Below, piece after piece: positions 35,622-44,883 of a stretch of DNA of 64,000 nucleotides. This DNA comes from Comamonas resistens (GTDB lineage Bacteria; Pseudomonadota; Gammaproteobacteria; Burkholderiales; Burkholderiaceae_C), in the NCBI RefSeq assembly GCF_030064165.1, contig NZ_CP125947.1, positions 2,294,001 to 2,358,000 of the forward strand. The letters are read 5' to 3'. The notes beneath the pieces were generated by a model, which did not search any database, had not been told where the DNA came from, and saw only the letters and a program-made list of their open reading frames with translations. The position numbers were made by a program, and so were the translations under genes. Position 1 is the stretch's first letter, and every line of letters starts with the position of its first letter.

Positions 35622-36611
35622 ATGTTCTCTTCCTTCAAATCCTCCGTGAACCTCTCGCGCCGCCACTGCCTCGCCGCTGCGGCCAGCCTGGCCGGTGTCG
35701 GCGCACTGGGTCTGGGCACTGCCGGCAATGCGCTGGCGCAGGCCGTCAAGGCCGCTGCCGGGAACAAGGGCACGCAACTCGTGCTGCTGGGCACCAAGGG
35801 CGGCCCGCGCGTGGGCGGCGAGCGCTCCAACCCGGCCAGCGTGCTGCTGATCGACGGCGAGCCATTTGTCGTCGATTGCGCCTATGGCGTGGCGGCCCAG
35901 CTGGTCAAGGCCGGCATTGCGCTGCCGCGTCTGAGCAAGGTGTTCATCACCCATATGCACTCGGACCACAACCTGGAATACGGCCCCTTGCTGTATTCGG
36001 CCTGGGCTGCCGGCCTGCGCAATCAGGTCGATGTCTGGGGGCCGCCGACGCTGGATGCGATGACCAAGGCCTTCATGGAATCCATGAAGTTCGACATCGA
36101 TATCCGCATCCCCGACGAGAGCAAGCCCGATCTGCGCAAGATGGTGAACACGCACGAGTTCTCCAAACCCGGCGTGATTCTGGAGAACGACAAGGTCAAG
36201 GTGACGGCGGTGCGCAATATTCATCCGCCCATCGCGGACTCGTTTGCGCTGCGCTTCGACACCAAGGACCGCTCGGTCGTCTTCTCGGGCGACACGACCT
36301 ACTGCCCGGCCGTGGCCGAGCTGGCCAAGGGCGCCGATGTGCTGGTGCACGAGGTGATCTATGTGCCCGCCGTGGACGCCATGGTCAAGCGCGTGCCCAA
36401 TGCCGCCACGCTCAAGGAGCATCTGCTGGCCTGCCACACCACCTCGGTGGATGTGGGGCGCATCGCTGCGGCCGCCGGCGTCAAGAAGCTGGTGCTCTCG
36501 CACATCGTGCCGGGCGACGACCCCAGCATCACCGACGAAATGCTGCTGTCCGATGTGCGCCAGCACTTCAAGGGCGAGGCCGTGGTGGGCAAGGATTTGA
36601 TGGTGATCTGA
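35622..36611 (+). CDS. Exported metallo-beta-lactamase-fold hydrolase in the pmd operon
   Basis: A 329-residue metal-dependent hydrolase. The N-terminus (residues about 8-40) has a twin-arginine-like SRRHCLAAAASLAG and ends in ALAQ, so Tat export is likely. The HMHSDHN zinc motif, a later FSGDTTYC and SHIVPG complete the metal site. The overall style is of the arylsulfatase/RNase Z-like MBL subgroup. It is tightly placed, 44 bases after pmdF and 30 before pmdD. No step of the known cytosolic pathway needs it. It may hydrolyse an ester or lactone precursor in the periplasm; this is inference. Confidence 0.8.
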   Translation: MFSSFKSSVNLSRRHCLAAAASLAGVGALGLGTAGNALAQAVKAAAGNKGTQLVLLGTKGGPRVGGERSNPASVLLIDGEPFVVDCAYGVAAQLVKAGIALPRLSKVFITHMHSDHNLEYGPLLYSAWAAGLRNQVDVWGPPTLDAMTKAFMESMKFDIDIRIPDESKPDLRKMVNTHEFSKPGVILENDKVKVTAVRNIHPPIADSFALRFDTKDRSVVFSGDTTYCPAVAELAKGADVLVHEVIYVPAVDAMVKRVPNAATLKEHLLACHTTSVDVGRIAAAAGVKKLVLSHIVPGDDPSITDEMLLSDVRQHFKGEAVVGKDLMVI

Positions 36612-36641
36612 TCACTCTTTCAAGATAAGGACTGGATTGAT

Positions 36642-37559
36642 ATGAGCCAATTTGAAAAGACCCCCGGCTGGCTGGACTGGTATGCCAACCCCAGCAAGCC
36701 CCAGTTCAAGCTGCCTGCCGGCGCTGTGGATGCGCACTGCCATGTGTTCGGTCCCGGCAACGAGTTCCCCTTCGCCCCCGAGCGCAAGTACACCCCCTGC
36801 GACGCCAGCAAGGCCCAGCTGTATGCGCTGCGCGACCACCTGGGTTTTGCGCGCAATGTGGTGGTGCAGGCCACCTGCCACGGTGCGGACAACCGCGCCA
36901 TGGTCGATGCCTGCAAGTCCTCGGGCGGCAAGGCCCGCGGCGTGGCCACGGTCAGGCGCTCCATCAGCGATGCCGAACTGCAGGAGCTGCACGACGCCGG
37001 CGTGCGCGGTGTGCGCTTCAACTTCGTCAAGCGTCTGGTGGACTTCACGCCCAAGGACGAGCTGATGGAGATCGCCGGCCGCATCGCCAAGCTGGGCTGG
37101 CATGTGGTGATCTATTTCGAAGCCGTGGATCTGCCCGAGCTGTGGGACTTCTTCACCGCGCTGCCCACCACCGTGGTGGTCGACCACATGGGCCGCCCCG
37201 ACGTCACCAAGGGCGTGGACAGCGAAGAGTTCGCCCTGTTCCTGAAGTTCATGCGCGAGCACCAGAACGTCTGGAGCAAGGTTTCCTGCCCCGAGCGCCT
37301 GTCCGTCACCGGCCCCAAGGCGCTGAATGGCGAGCAGAACGCCTACCAGGACGTGGTGCCGTTCGCGCGCCGCGTGGTCGAGGAGTTCCCCGATCGCGTG
37401 CTCTGGGGCACGGACTGGCCGCACCCCAACCTGAAGGACCACATGCCTGACGACGGCCTGCTGGTGGACTTCATTCCCCATATCGCTCCCACAGCAGAGC
37501 TGCAGCAAAAGCTGCTGGTGGACAACCCCATGCGTCTGTACTGGCCCGAAGAGGTCTGA
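36642..37559 (+). CDS. pmdD: 2-pyrone-4,6-dicarboxylate hydrolase
   Basis: Amidohydrolase-superfamily lactonase of 305 residues, as Sphingobium LigI. It opens 2-pyrone-4,6-dicarboxylate (PDC) to 4-oxalomesaconate. The N-terminal metal motif is AVDAHCHVFGPG, which binds substrate without a strongly held metal in LigI. Later motifs are GVRFNFVKRLVD, VVVDHMGRPDV and WGTDWPHPN, all characteristic of LigI. It starts 30 bases after the MBL-fold gene and is followed after 82 bases by pmdA. Confidence 0.94.
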   Translation: MSQFEKTPGWLDWYANPSKPQFKLPAGAVDAHCHVFGPGNEFPFAPERKYTPCDASKAQLYALRDHLGFARNVVVQATCHGADNRAMVDACKSSGGKARGVATVRRSISDAELQELHDAGVRGVRFNFVKRLVDFTPKDELMEIAGRIAKLGWHVVIYFEAVDLPELWDFFTALPTTVVVDHMGRPDVTKGVDSEEFALFLKFMREHQNVWSKVSCPERLSVTGPKALNGEQNAYQDVVPFARRVVEEFPDRVLWGTDWPHPNLKDHMPDDGLLVDFIPHIAPTAELQQKLLVDNPMRLYWPEEV

Positions 37560-37641
37560 CGGAGTTCCGGCGACACATACACCCGGAAACAGGCCGCAGC
37601 CTTGTCGCATGGGCTGCGCCATCCGTAAACGAGGAGAATTT

Positions 37642-38100
37642 ATGGCTTTGGAAAAACCGTATCTGGACGTGCCCGGCACCATCATTTTCGATGCCGAGCA
37701 GTCCCGCAAGGGCTACTGGCTCAACCAGTTCTGTATGAGCCTGATGAAGGCAGAGAACCGCGAGCGCTTTCGCGCCAACGAACGTGCCTATCTCGACGAG
37801 TGGGCGATGACCGAGGAGCAAAAGCAGGCCGTGCTGGCGCGCGACCTGAACTGGTGCATGCGCACGGGCGGCAATATCTACTTCCTGGCCAAGATCGGCG
37901 CCACCGACGGCAAGAGCTTCCAGCAGATGGCCGGCTCCATGACCGGCATGACCGAAGAAGAGTACCGCGCCATGATGATGGGCGGCGGCCGCTCTGCCGA
38001 AGGCAATCGCTACGTGGGCGAGGACGGTGATGCGCAGGCACACCATCAGCCACAAGGCAGTGCTCGCAGCGCAGGCAACCAGAACAAGGAAGGCAACTAA
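37642..38100 (+). CDS. pmdA: Protocatechuate 4,5-dioxygenase alpha subunit
   Basis: Small helical subunit of the extradiol enzyme that cleaves protocatechuate between C4 and C5. It is 152 residues, a little longer than LigA, because of a hydrophilic tail (DAQAHHQPQGSARSAG). Family segments are KPYLDVPGTIIFD, GYWLNQFCMSLM and YLDEWAMTEEQK. ATG 37642 is chosen because it follows GAGGAG; the frame is open 11 codons upstream. Three bases separate it from pmdB, so the two subunits are coupled. Confidence 0.95.
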   Translation: MALEKPYLDVPGTIIFDAEQSRKGYWLNQFCMSLMKAENRERFRANERAYLDEWAMTEEQKQAVLARDLNWCMRTGGNIYFLAKIGATDGKSFQQMAGSMTGMTEEEYRAMMMGGGRSAEGNRYVGEDGDAQAHHQPQGSARSAGNQNKEGN

Positions 38101-38973
<873 letters not shown>

Positions 38974-38979
38974 ACGTTT

Positions 38980-39053
38980 CACCACGTTCGCTGCTTCGCG
39001 TATTCACTGCCCCCTGTGGGGGGCTTCGCCTCCTTGAGGCGGCTCTACGGAGA
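38980..39053. repeat. GC-rich interspersed repeat, copy 1 (pmdB-pmdC gap)
   Basis: Contains GCTTCGCG, then CTGCCCCCTGTGGGGGGCTT and CTCCTTGAGGCGGCTC. The same words recur at 49863 (iscA-hscB) and 52841 (fdx-dnaQ), always between genes. A CCCCCTGTGGGGGG hairpin lies at its core. The copy fills most of the pmdB-pmdC gap. Confidence 0.65.
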
Positions 39054-39061
39054 TCCCAATC

Positions 39062-40018
39062 ATGAGCAAGACCATCAAAGTAGCGCTGGCTGGCGCAGGT
39101 GCCTTCGGCATCAAGCACCTGGACGGCATCAAGAACATCGACGGCGTGGAAGTCGTCTCCCTGGTCGGTCGCCGTTTTGACCAGACCAAGGAAGTGGCCG
39201 ATAAATACGGCATCAAGCATGTGGCAACCGATCTGGCCGAAAGCCTGGCGCTGCCCGAAGTCGATGCCGTGATCCTGTGCACGCCCACGCAGATGCACGC
39301 CGAGCAGGCCATTGCCTGCATGAAGGCCGGCAAGCATGTGCAGGTCGAGATCCCTCTGGCCGATGCCCTGAAGGACGCCCAGGAAGTGGCCGAGCTGCAA
39401 AAGCAGACCGGTCTGGTGGCCATGGTGGGTCATACCCGCCGCTTCAACCCCAGCCACCAGTGGGTGCACAAGAAGATAGCTGCCGGCGAGTTCAACATCC
39501 AGCAGATGGATGTGCAAACCTACTTTTTCCGCCGCACCAATATGAACGCGCTGGGCCAGGCTCGCAGCTGGACCGACCACCTGCTGTGGCACCATGCCGC
39601 CCACACTGTGGACCTGTTCGCCTACCAGGCTGGCAGCCCCATCGTCAAGGCCAACGCCGTGCAAGGCCCCATCCACAAGGATCTGGGCATCGCCATGGAC
39701 ATGAGCATCCAGCTCAAGGCCGCCAACGGTGCAATCTGCACTTTGAGCCTGTCGTTCAACAATGACGGTCCTCTGGGCACCTTCTTCCGCTACATCGGCG
39801 ACACCGGCACCTACCTGGCCCGTTACGACGATCTGTACACCGGCAAGGACGAGAAGATCGACGTGTCCCAGGTCGACGTGTCCATGAACGGCATCGAGCT
39901 GCAGGACCGCGAATTCTTCGCCGCCATCCGTGAAGGCCGCGAACCCAACTCCAGCGTGCAGCAGGTGTTCAACTGCTACAAGGTCTTGCACGATCTGGAG
40001 CAGCAACTCAACGCCTAA
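39062..40018 (+). CDS. pmdC: 4-carboxy-2-hydroxymuconate-6-semialdehyde dehydrogenase
   Basis: GFO/IDH/MocA-family dehydrogenase of 318 residues, as Sphingobium LigC. It oxidises the hemiacetal form of CHMS with NADP+ to 2-pyrone-4,6-dicarboxylate. The nucleotide-binding Gly motif is ALAGAGAFGIKHLDG near residues 9-23. The EIPLADALKDA and HTRRFNPSHQW segments follow the family pattern. It is the last recognised gene of the pmd operon, and a strong terminator follows at 40046. Confidence 0.95.
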   Translation: MSKTIKVALAGAGAFGIKHLDGIKNIDGVEVVSLVGRRFDQTKEVADKYGIKHVATDLAESLALPEVDAVILCTPTQMHAEQAIACMKAGKHVQVEIPLADALKDAQEVAELQKQTGLVAMVGHTRRFNPSHQWVHKKIAAGEFNIQQMDVQTYFFRRTNMNALGQARSWTDHLLWHHAAHTVDLFAYQAGSPIVKANAVQGPIHKDLGIAMDMSIQLKAANGAICTLSLSFNNDGPLGTFFRYIGDTGTYLARYDDLYTGKDEKIDVSQVDVSMNGIELQDREFFAAIREGREPNSSVQQVFNCYKVLHDLEQQLNA

Positions 40019-40045
40019 TAAGTTCCGGTGATCGATTGAGACAGA

Positions 40046-40082
40046 CAAAGGCCGGGGCATGCTCCGGCCTTTGCTGGTTTTG
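40046..40082 (+). terminator. Terminator of the pmd operon
   Basis: AAAGGCCGG (40047-40055) and CCGGCCTTT (40064-40072) form a strong hairpin followed by GCTGGTTTTG. It lies 28 bases after the pmdC stop and sets the 3' end of the operon. Confidence 0.85.
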
Positions 40083-40084
40083 CT

Positions 40085-40140
40085 TTGAAATTTATAGCTG
40101 TAAACGCTCTGTTCATATGGGCTATAGGCTATAAATGCCT
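40085..40140. repeat. AT-rich inverted repeat upstream of the aldo/keto reductase
   Basis: ATTTATAGC (40090-40098) is repeated inverted as GCTATAAAT (40128-40136). It is probably a short relative of the interspersed element family seen at 34766 and 43327, since it shares ATAGCTG. It could also carry promoter elements for the next gene. Confidence 0.5.
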
Positions 40141-40167
40141 TAAATTTGCCATCCTCAAGGAGCATCC

Positions 40168-41190
40168 GTGCAAAACCGACCACTAGGCCCATTCAGCGTC
40201 GCCAATGTCGCGCTGGGCTGCATGAATTTCTGCCATGCCTACGGCAACCCCGTCTCTACCGAGCAATCGCACGCCGTGCTGCATGCGGCACTGGACGCGG
40301 GCGTCACGCTGTTCGACACTGCCGCGCTCTATGGCTTTGGCGCCAGCGAATCGCTGATCGGACCCGTGCTCAAGCCCCACCGCAATCAGATCACCCTGGC
40401 CAGCAAATGCGGCATGGCGGGCGTGCGCGGCGAAGACGGCGTGATGCGCCGCGTCATCGACGGTCGTCCCAAAACCCTGCGCCAGAACTGCGAAGACAGT
40501 CTCAGGCGCCTGGGCACCGATGTGATCGATCTCTACTATCTGCATCGCTGGGACAGGAACGTGCCCATCGAGGAGTCGGTGGGCGAGATGGCGCGCCTGA
40601 AGGAAGAGGGCAAGGTTCGCGCACTGGGCCTGTCGGAAGTGGGCGTCGATGCGCTGCGCCGCGCGCACAAGGAGCACCCGATTGCCGCGCTGCAAAGCGA
40701 ATATTCGCTGTGGTCGCGCAATGCGGAGCTGGGCACGCTCGCCGCCTGCAAGGAGCTGGGCATTGCCTATGTGGCCTTCAGCCCCATGGGCCGGGCCTTC
40801 TTCAGCGGCAAGCTGCAGCAGGTGGACAACCTGGTCAAGGGCGATATCCGCGCCACCATGCCGCGTTTTGCCGGCGATGCCTATGCGCAGAACCTGCGCC
40901 TGCTGACGCCCATGCAGGCCGTGGCGGAAAAGGCTGGCTGCACGCTGGCCGAGCTGGCCATCGCCTGGGTGTTGCACCAGGGCGAGCATGTGATCGCCTT
41001 GCCCGGCACCACCAGCGTGGAGCATCTGCACGAAGACATTCGCGGCGGCAGCGTCAGGCTCGACGCCGGGCTGCTGGCCGAGCTCGATGACATCTTTAAG
41101 CCCGAAGCCATTGCGGGCGACCGCTATGCGCTGCAAGGCCAGGGCGAGGTCGATACCGAGAAGTTCGCGTTTGAACAGCGCCCCGCCTGA
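40168..41190 (+). CDS. Aldo/keto reductase
   Basis: NADPH-dependent (beta/alpha)8 oxidoreductase of 340 residues from the large YajO/Tas-like aldo/keto reductase group. The catalytic Asp and Tyr are in LFDTAALYGFGASE, the Lys is in LASKCG and the His is in LYYLHRWD. It starts at GTG 40168 after AAGGAGC, giving MQNRPLGPFSV. It lies beyond the pmd terminator and has its own leader, so it is not simply part of the operon. It may reduce a reactive aldehyde or ketone; the substrate is unknown. It converges on the CaiB-like gene. Confidence 0.88.
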   Translation: MQNRPLGPFSVANVALGCMNFCHAYGNPVSTEQSHAVLHAALDAGVTLFDTAALYGFGASESLIGPVLKPHRNQITLASKCGMAGVRGEDGVMRRVIDGRPKTLRQNCEDSLRRLGTDVIDLYYLHRWDRNVPIEESVGEMARLKEEGKVRALGLSEVGVDALRRAHKEHPIAALQSEYSLWSRNAELGTLAACKELGIAYVAFSPMGRAFFSGKLQQVDNLVKGDIRATMPRFAGDAYAQNLRLLTPMQAVAEKAGCTLAELAIAWVLHQGEHVIALPGTTSVEHLHEDIRGGSVRLDAGLLAELDDIFKPEAIAGDRYALQGQGEVDTEKFAFEQRPA

Positions 41191-41216
41191 GGCGGATGGC
41201 TGATCGCTCTGGTGGC

Positions 41217-42107
41217 TTAGGCGGGCAGGGCGTGCAGCGGAATGTCCCTGTCCTGCGCCAGCTGCATCAGCTGCGCGCAGTTGCGGGCGGCCAGAAACCG
41301 GGCCACGCCCTGATGGATCTCGGGCTTGCGCATGTCGGTTGGGTGGCTGAACAGAAGGTCTGCCGCTTCGCACAGGCGCTGTGCAAAGTGAGGCTCCAGC
41401 GCGGCCACGGCCACGATGCCGTCGGCACACGGGTAGATGCGGTAGCCCGCATGGGCGCCGCCGACATCGCCCGCGGGCTGGGTCAGGCCCCAGTGCCAGG
41501 GCAGGGCCAGCCATTGCGCGGCCTGGGCCAGACCGACCTCGCGCACTATGCCGTGCCCGCTGCGGCTGCTGACAAGCACGGCCTGGAGCACGGCTTCGCT
41601 GGCCATCAGCGCCCCCGCCATATCGGCAAACAGGCTGGGGGGCAGGGCGGTGCTGTGCACGAGGCCCGCTTCGGCCTGATAGGTGAGGTCGTGGCCGGGG
41701 ACATCGGCCAGCTCGCCCGCGCTGCCGACCACGCGCACCAGCGACAGCCTGGGGTAGCGCTGCTGCAGGGCTTCCCAGCCCAGGCCCAGCTTGCTCAGGG
41801 CCGATGGACGGAACGAGGTCAGCAGCACATCGGTTTGCGCTAGTTGCTCATGCAGACTGGCCTGGCCTTCGGCGGTCTTGAGATCGGCCTGCAGGGTCTG
41901 CACCTTGTCATGCATCTGCGCGTAGGCATCGGGGCAGTAGAGGCCCATGGGGTCGGCGCTGCGGCCTGAACCGGGGGCCAGAGGCTCGAGCTTGCGGCAA
42001 TCGGCTCCCATGCCGGCGCAGCGCCACAGTGCGGCGGGGCCGGGCAGGTTCAGAGCCAGGCTGAGTATGCGAATTCCTTGCAGGGGTTGAATGGCGGTGC
42101 TGGGCAT
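41217..42107 (-). CDS. CaiB/BaiF CoA-transferase family protein, short form
   Basis: Class III CoA-transferase or alpha-methylacyl-CoA racemase-like protein of 296 residues, against about 380 usual in the family. The N-terminus (GIRILSLALNLPGPAALWR), the region VLLTSFRPSALSKLGLGWEAL and the catalytic Asp in GHDLTYQAEAG are kept. The protein ends soon after a C-terminal RLCEAADL-type segment, so a C-terminal part is missing or naturally short. The frame is intact with no sign of recent decay. ATG 42107 is chosen over 42140 as it matches the family start. Confidence 0.75.
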   Translation of the reverse strand: MPSTAIQPLQGIRILSLALNLPGPAALWRCAGMGADCRKLEPLAPGSGRSADPMGLYCPDAYAQMHDKVQTLQADLKTAEGQASLHEQLAQTDVLLTSFRPSALSKLGLGWEALQQRYPRLSLVRVVGSAGELADVPGHDLTYQAEAGLVHSTALPPSLFADMAGALMASEAVLQAVLVSSRSGHGIVREVGLAQAAQWLALPWHWGLTQPAGDVGGAHAGYRIYPCADGIVAVAALEPHFAQRLCEAADLLFSHPTDMRKPEIHQGVARFLAARNCAQLMQLAQDRDIPLHALPA

Positions 42108-42339
42108 GAGTGGGAGTATTCCTTGTCTGGACTTGTGCAAGCCAGGGTGGCATCAGGATGGCTTGCTTGAAGCGAAGCCCTTGCCTGAGCCTGATTGGCG
42201 TGAGTCGTGCTTGCTCAACTGCTTGCGCAACTGCGGTTGTAGTGCAAGCCGGGCCCCAGCCCTGGCACTTTCAGGACAGTCTGTTGCGCTGACGATGCTT
42301 TCATGCTCTGTTGCGCTGTGGCAAGCTTGCCCTATCTGT

Positions 42340-42360
42340 AAAAAACGCCCCTTGGGGCGT
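42340..42360 (-). terminator. Orphan terminator-like hairpin oriented leftward
   Basis: ACGCCCCTTGGGGCGT (42345-42360) is a perfect 8-bp palindromic stem. On the minus strand it is followed by a run of T (42345-42340), the form of an intrinsic terminator. No minus-strand gene ends here: the next gene to the right runs rightward and starts at 42376. Confidence 0.6.
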
Positions 42361-42375
42361 GTTCGATCGACCGAG

Positions 42376-43320
42376 ATGCGTAGACGTACGCTTTTGTCCC
42401 TGGGCGCAGCCTCCGTGCTGGCCGCCGGCGGGGGCTGGAAGGCTTTTTCCATGAACTCCACTTCTTCTTCCCTGTTGCCCGAGCAACTGTTGCAGCAACT
42501 CAAGCCTTCGCCACGCATGCCGGTGATGTTCCTGGGCCATGGCAGTCCCATGAATGTGATCGAAGACACGCACTGGCGCCAGAGCTGGAAGGCCCTGGGC
42601 CAGGAACTGACGGCCAAGGGCATTGCGCCGCAGCTGATTCTCTGCGTTTCGGCCCACTGGCTGACCGAGTCCGACTGGGCGCTGACCGGCATGGCCCAGC
42701 CGCGCACGATTCATGACTTCGGCGGCTTTCCGCAAGAGCTGTTCGATCAGCAATATCCGGCCCCCGGCGCGCCCGAGGTAGCCAGGCAGCTGGCGGCCGA
42801 GCTGCATTCGCCGCTGGACGGGTCAGCCCTGCTGCTGGACCAGAAATGGGGTTTTGACCACGGCACCTGGTCGGTGCTGCTGCCCATGTTCCCCGAGGCG
42901 AAGATTCCCGTCATGCAGCTGAGCATGCCCTATGGGCTGGCGCCCGAAAAGCATTTCGAGATGGGCCGCCAGCTGCGTGCGCTGCGCGACCGCGGCGTGC
43001 TGATCGTGGGCAGCGGCAATATCGTGCACAACCTGCGCGCCATGCAGCGCGGTGCCAGCGACAACCAGGCCTATGACTGGACGATCCAGTTCGACACCGA
43101 AGTGCAGCAGCGCCTGGACAGCGGCAATCTGGCCGATCTGAGCACCTTCCTGGACTGGGGCCCGCAGGCCCGTCTGGCCCATCCGACACATGACCACTAT
43201 CTGCCCCTGCTGTATGCGGCAGGGGCCGTGCAGGAGGGCGAAGCGCCGCGCGTGTTCAACACGGCCTACCAGTATGCGGCGCTGTCCATGCGCTCGGCCA
43301 TTTGGGGATTGAGCACCTGA
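42376..43320 (+). CDS. DODA-type extradiol dioxygenase with twin-arginine-like signal
   Basis: A 314-residue member of the LigB-like 4,5-DOPA dioxygenase (YgiD) family, metal-dependent ring-opening dioxygenases. Conserved His-bearing motifs are FLGHGSPMN, CVSAHWLTESD, KWGFDHGTWS and NIVHNLR. The start at ATG 42376 adds a basic hydrophobic leader, MRRRTLLSLGAASVLAAGGG, which resembles a Tat signal and is unusual for this normally cytosolic family. A start at 42451 (MNSTSSS) would give the cytosolic form. The natural substrate is unknown. The gene is separate from the pmd operon. Confidence 0.82.
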   Translation: MRRRTLLSLGAASVLAAGGGWKAFSMNSTSSSLLPEQLLQQLKPSPRMPVMFLGHGSPMNVIEDTHWRQSWKALGQELTAKGIAPQLILCVSAHWLTESDWALTGMAQPRTIHDFGGFPQELFDQQYPAPGAPEVARQLAAELHSPLDGSALLLDQKWGFDHGTWSVLLPMFPEAKIPVMQLSMPYGLAPEKHFEMGRQLRALRDRGVLIVGSGNIVHNLRAMQRGASDNQAYDWTIQFDTEVQQRLDSGNLADLSTFLDWGPQARLAHPTHDHYLPLLYAAGAVQEGEAPRVFNTAYQYAALSMRSAIWGLST

Positions 43321-43326
43321 TCAAGA

Positions 43327-43416
43327 TTTTGATAGCTTGCTACGCTTGTTGTACAAAGTTTTCAGATGCTTTTCTGCCTGAAAACGATATGGGTGATGCG
43401 CTAGCAGCTATCAAAT
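43327..43416. repeat. Interspersed inverted-repeat element
   Basis: GATAGCTTGCTACGC (43331-43345) with its arm running to GTTTTCAG (43365) is inverted as CTGAAAAC (43378) to GCGCTAGCAGCTATC (43398-43412). TTTTGATAGC and GCTATCAAA form the outer ends. It is the clearest copy of the family also seen at 16625 and 34766, and lies between two convergent genes. Confidence 0.75.
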
Positions 43417-43443
43417 ATTGAACAGGCAATGAAGCAGCCATAA

Positions 43444-43480
43444 AAAAAGAGCAACGGATTAAAAGTCCGTTGCTCTTTTT
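43444..43480. terminator. Bidirectional intrinsic terminator
   Basis: AAAAAGAGCAACGGA (43444-43458) and TCCGTTGCTCTTTTT (43466-43480) form a perfect hairpin with A and T runs on either side. It can end both the dioxygenase gene (plus) and the aminotransferase gene (minus). Confidence 0.9.
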
Positions 43481-43511
43481 GCTTTCAGGGATCAGGCCCT
43501 GAATCGTGAAC

Positions 43512-44708
43512 TTAGATCACGGCGGCGATGGCCTTGCAGACATAGTCGATGTTCTTGCTGTTCAGCGCAGCCACGCACATGCGGCCGGTGTCGGTACCGT
43601 ACACGCCGAACTCGGAGCGCAGGCGCACCATCTGGTCCTTGGACAGGCCGGAGTACGAGAACATGCCGATCTGGGTGGTGATAAAGGACATGTCTTGCTG
43701 CACGCCGGCAGCCTTCAGGCCGTCAACCAGCTTCTGGCGCATGGCCTTGATGCGCACGCGCATCTCGCCCAGCTCCTTTTCCCACAGAGCGTGCAGCTCG
43801 GGGTTGTTCAGCACGGCTGCCACCACGGCACCGCCATGGGTGGGAGGGTTGGAGTAGTTGGTGCGGATGACGATCTTCAGCTGCGACAGCACGCGAGCGG
43901 CTTCTTCCTTGTCGGAGGCCACCACGGACAGGGCGCCCACGCGCTCGCCGTACAGGCTGAAGCTCTTGGAGAAGGAAGTCGAGACAAAGATGTCCAGGCC
44001 GGCGGCCACGAACTTGCCGATCACGGCGCCGTCTTCGGCGATGCCGTGGCCAAAGCCCTGGTAGGCCATGTCCAGGAAGGGGATCAGGCCCTTGGCCTTG
44101 ACGACGGCAATCACTTCATCCCACTGGGCGGCAGTGATGTCGTAGCCGGTGGGGTTGTGGCAGCAGGCGTGCAGCACGACCACGGTGCCGGCAGCGGCCG
44201 CATTCAGGTCGGCCAGCATGCCGGCGAAGTCGATGGAGCGGGTGGCTGCGTCGTAGTAAGCGTAGGTGCCGACTTCAAAACCTGCGTTGGTGAAGATGGC
44301 CTTGTGGTTTTCCCAGCTGGGGTTGGAGATCAGGACCTTGGCGTTGGGGTTGAGCTTCTTGAGGAAGTCGGCGCCGATCTTCAGGCCGCCGGTGCCGCCG
44401 ATGGCTTGCACGGTGGCCACGCGGCCGGACTTGACCACGTCGGACTCGGCACCGAACACCAGGGCCTTGACGCCGTTGTCATAGGCGGCGATACCGTCGA
44501 TGGGCAGATAGCCACGGGCGGTGGGCTTTTCCATCATGGCCTTCTCGGCGGCCTGCACGCACTCCAGCAGGGGCAGCTTGCCGTTGTCGTCGAAGTACAC
44601 GCCCACGCCCAGATTCACTTTGTTGGGGTTTGCGTCAGCAGCAAATTGCTCGTTCAGACCCAGGATGGGGTCGCGGGGGGCCATTTCGACGGCGGTAAAC
44701 AGAGACAT
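43512..44708 (-). CDS. tyrB: Aromatic/aspartate amino acid aminotransferase
   Basis: Class I PLP aminotransferase of 398 residues, of the AspC/TyrB type. The start MSLFTAVEMAPRDPILGLNE is characteristic. Later motifs are VNLGVGVYFDD, CCHNPTGYD, the PLP-binding Lys in STSFSKSFSLYGERVG, and RTNYSNPPTHG. It transfers the amino group between aromatic or dicarboxylic amino acids and 2-oxoglutarate. The aromatic (TyrB) assignment is preferred for Burkholderiales, but an aspartate preference is possible. The gene diverges from uvrB with 175 bases between the starts. Confidence 0.88.
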   Translation of the reverse strand: MSLFTAVEMAPRDPILGLNEQFAADANPNKVNLGVGVYFDDNGKLPLLECVQAAEKAMMEKPTARGYLPIDGIAAYDNGVKALVFGAESDVVKSGRVATVQAIGGTGGLKIGADFLKKLNPNAKVLISNPSWENHKAIFTNAGFEVGTYAYYDAATRSIDFAGMLADLNAAAAGTVVVLHACCHNPTGYDITAAQWDEVIAVVKAKGLIPFLDMAYQGFGHGIAEDGAVIGKFVAAGLDIFVSTSFSKSFSLYGERVGALSVVASDKEEAARVLSQLKIVIRTNYSNPPTHGGAVVAAVLNNPELHALWEKELGEMRVRIKAMRQKLVDGLKAAGVQQDMSFITTQIGMFSYSGLSKDQMVRLRSEFGVYGTDTGRMCVAALNSKNIDYVCKAIAAVI

Positions 44709-44883
44709 GAAAAAATCCTTGAGGGATGGAAATAAGTCAGGTCACCCCCAGCTATTGCTCCGAGCGCGTTAGACGGGCAGGGCATTGCCCGGTGCTCGAA
44801 AAAACGCATCAGCCTAGGTTAGGCTTGAGGGTTGGGCTGCCATTCTACTCCGCGCTTACCCTATGCGTCATGGACATGAGATC

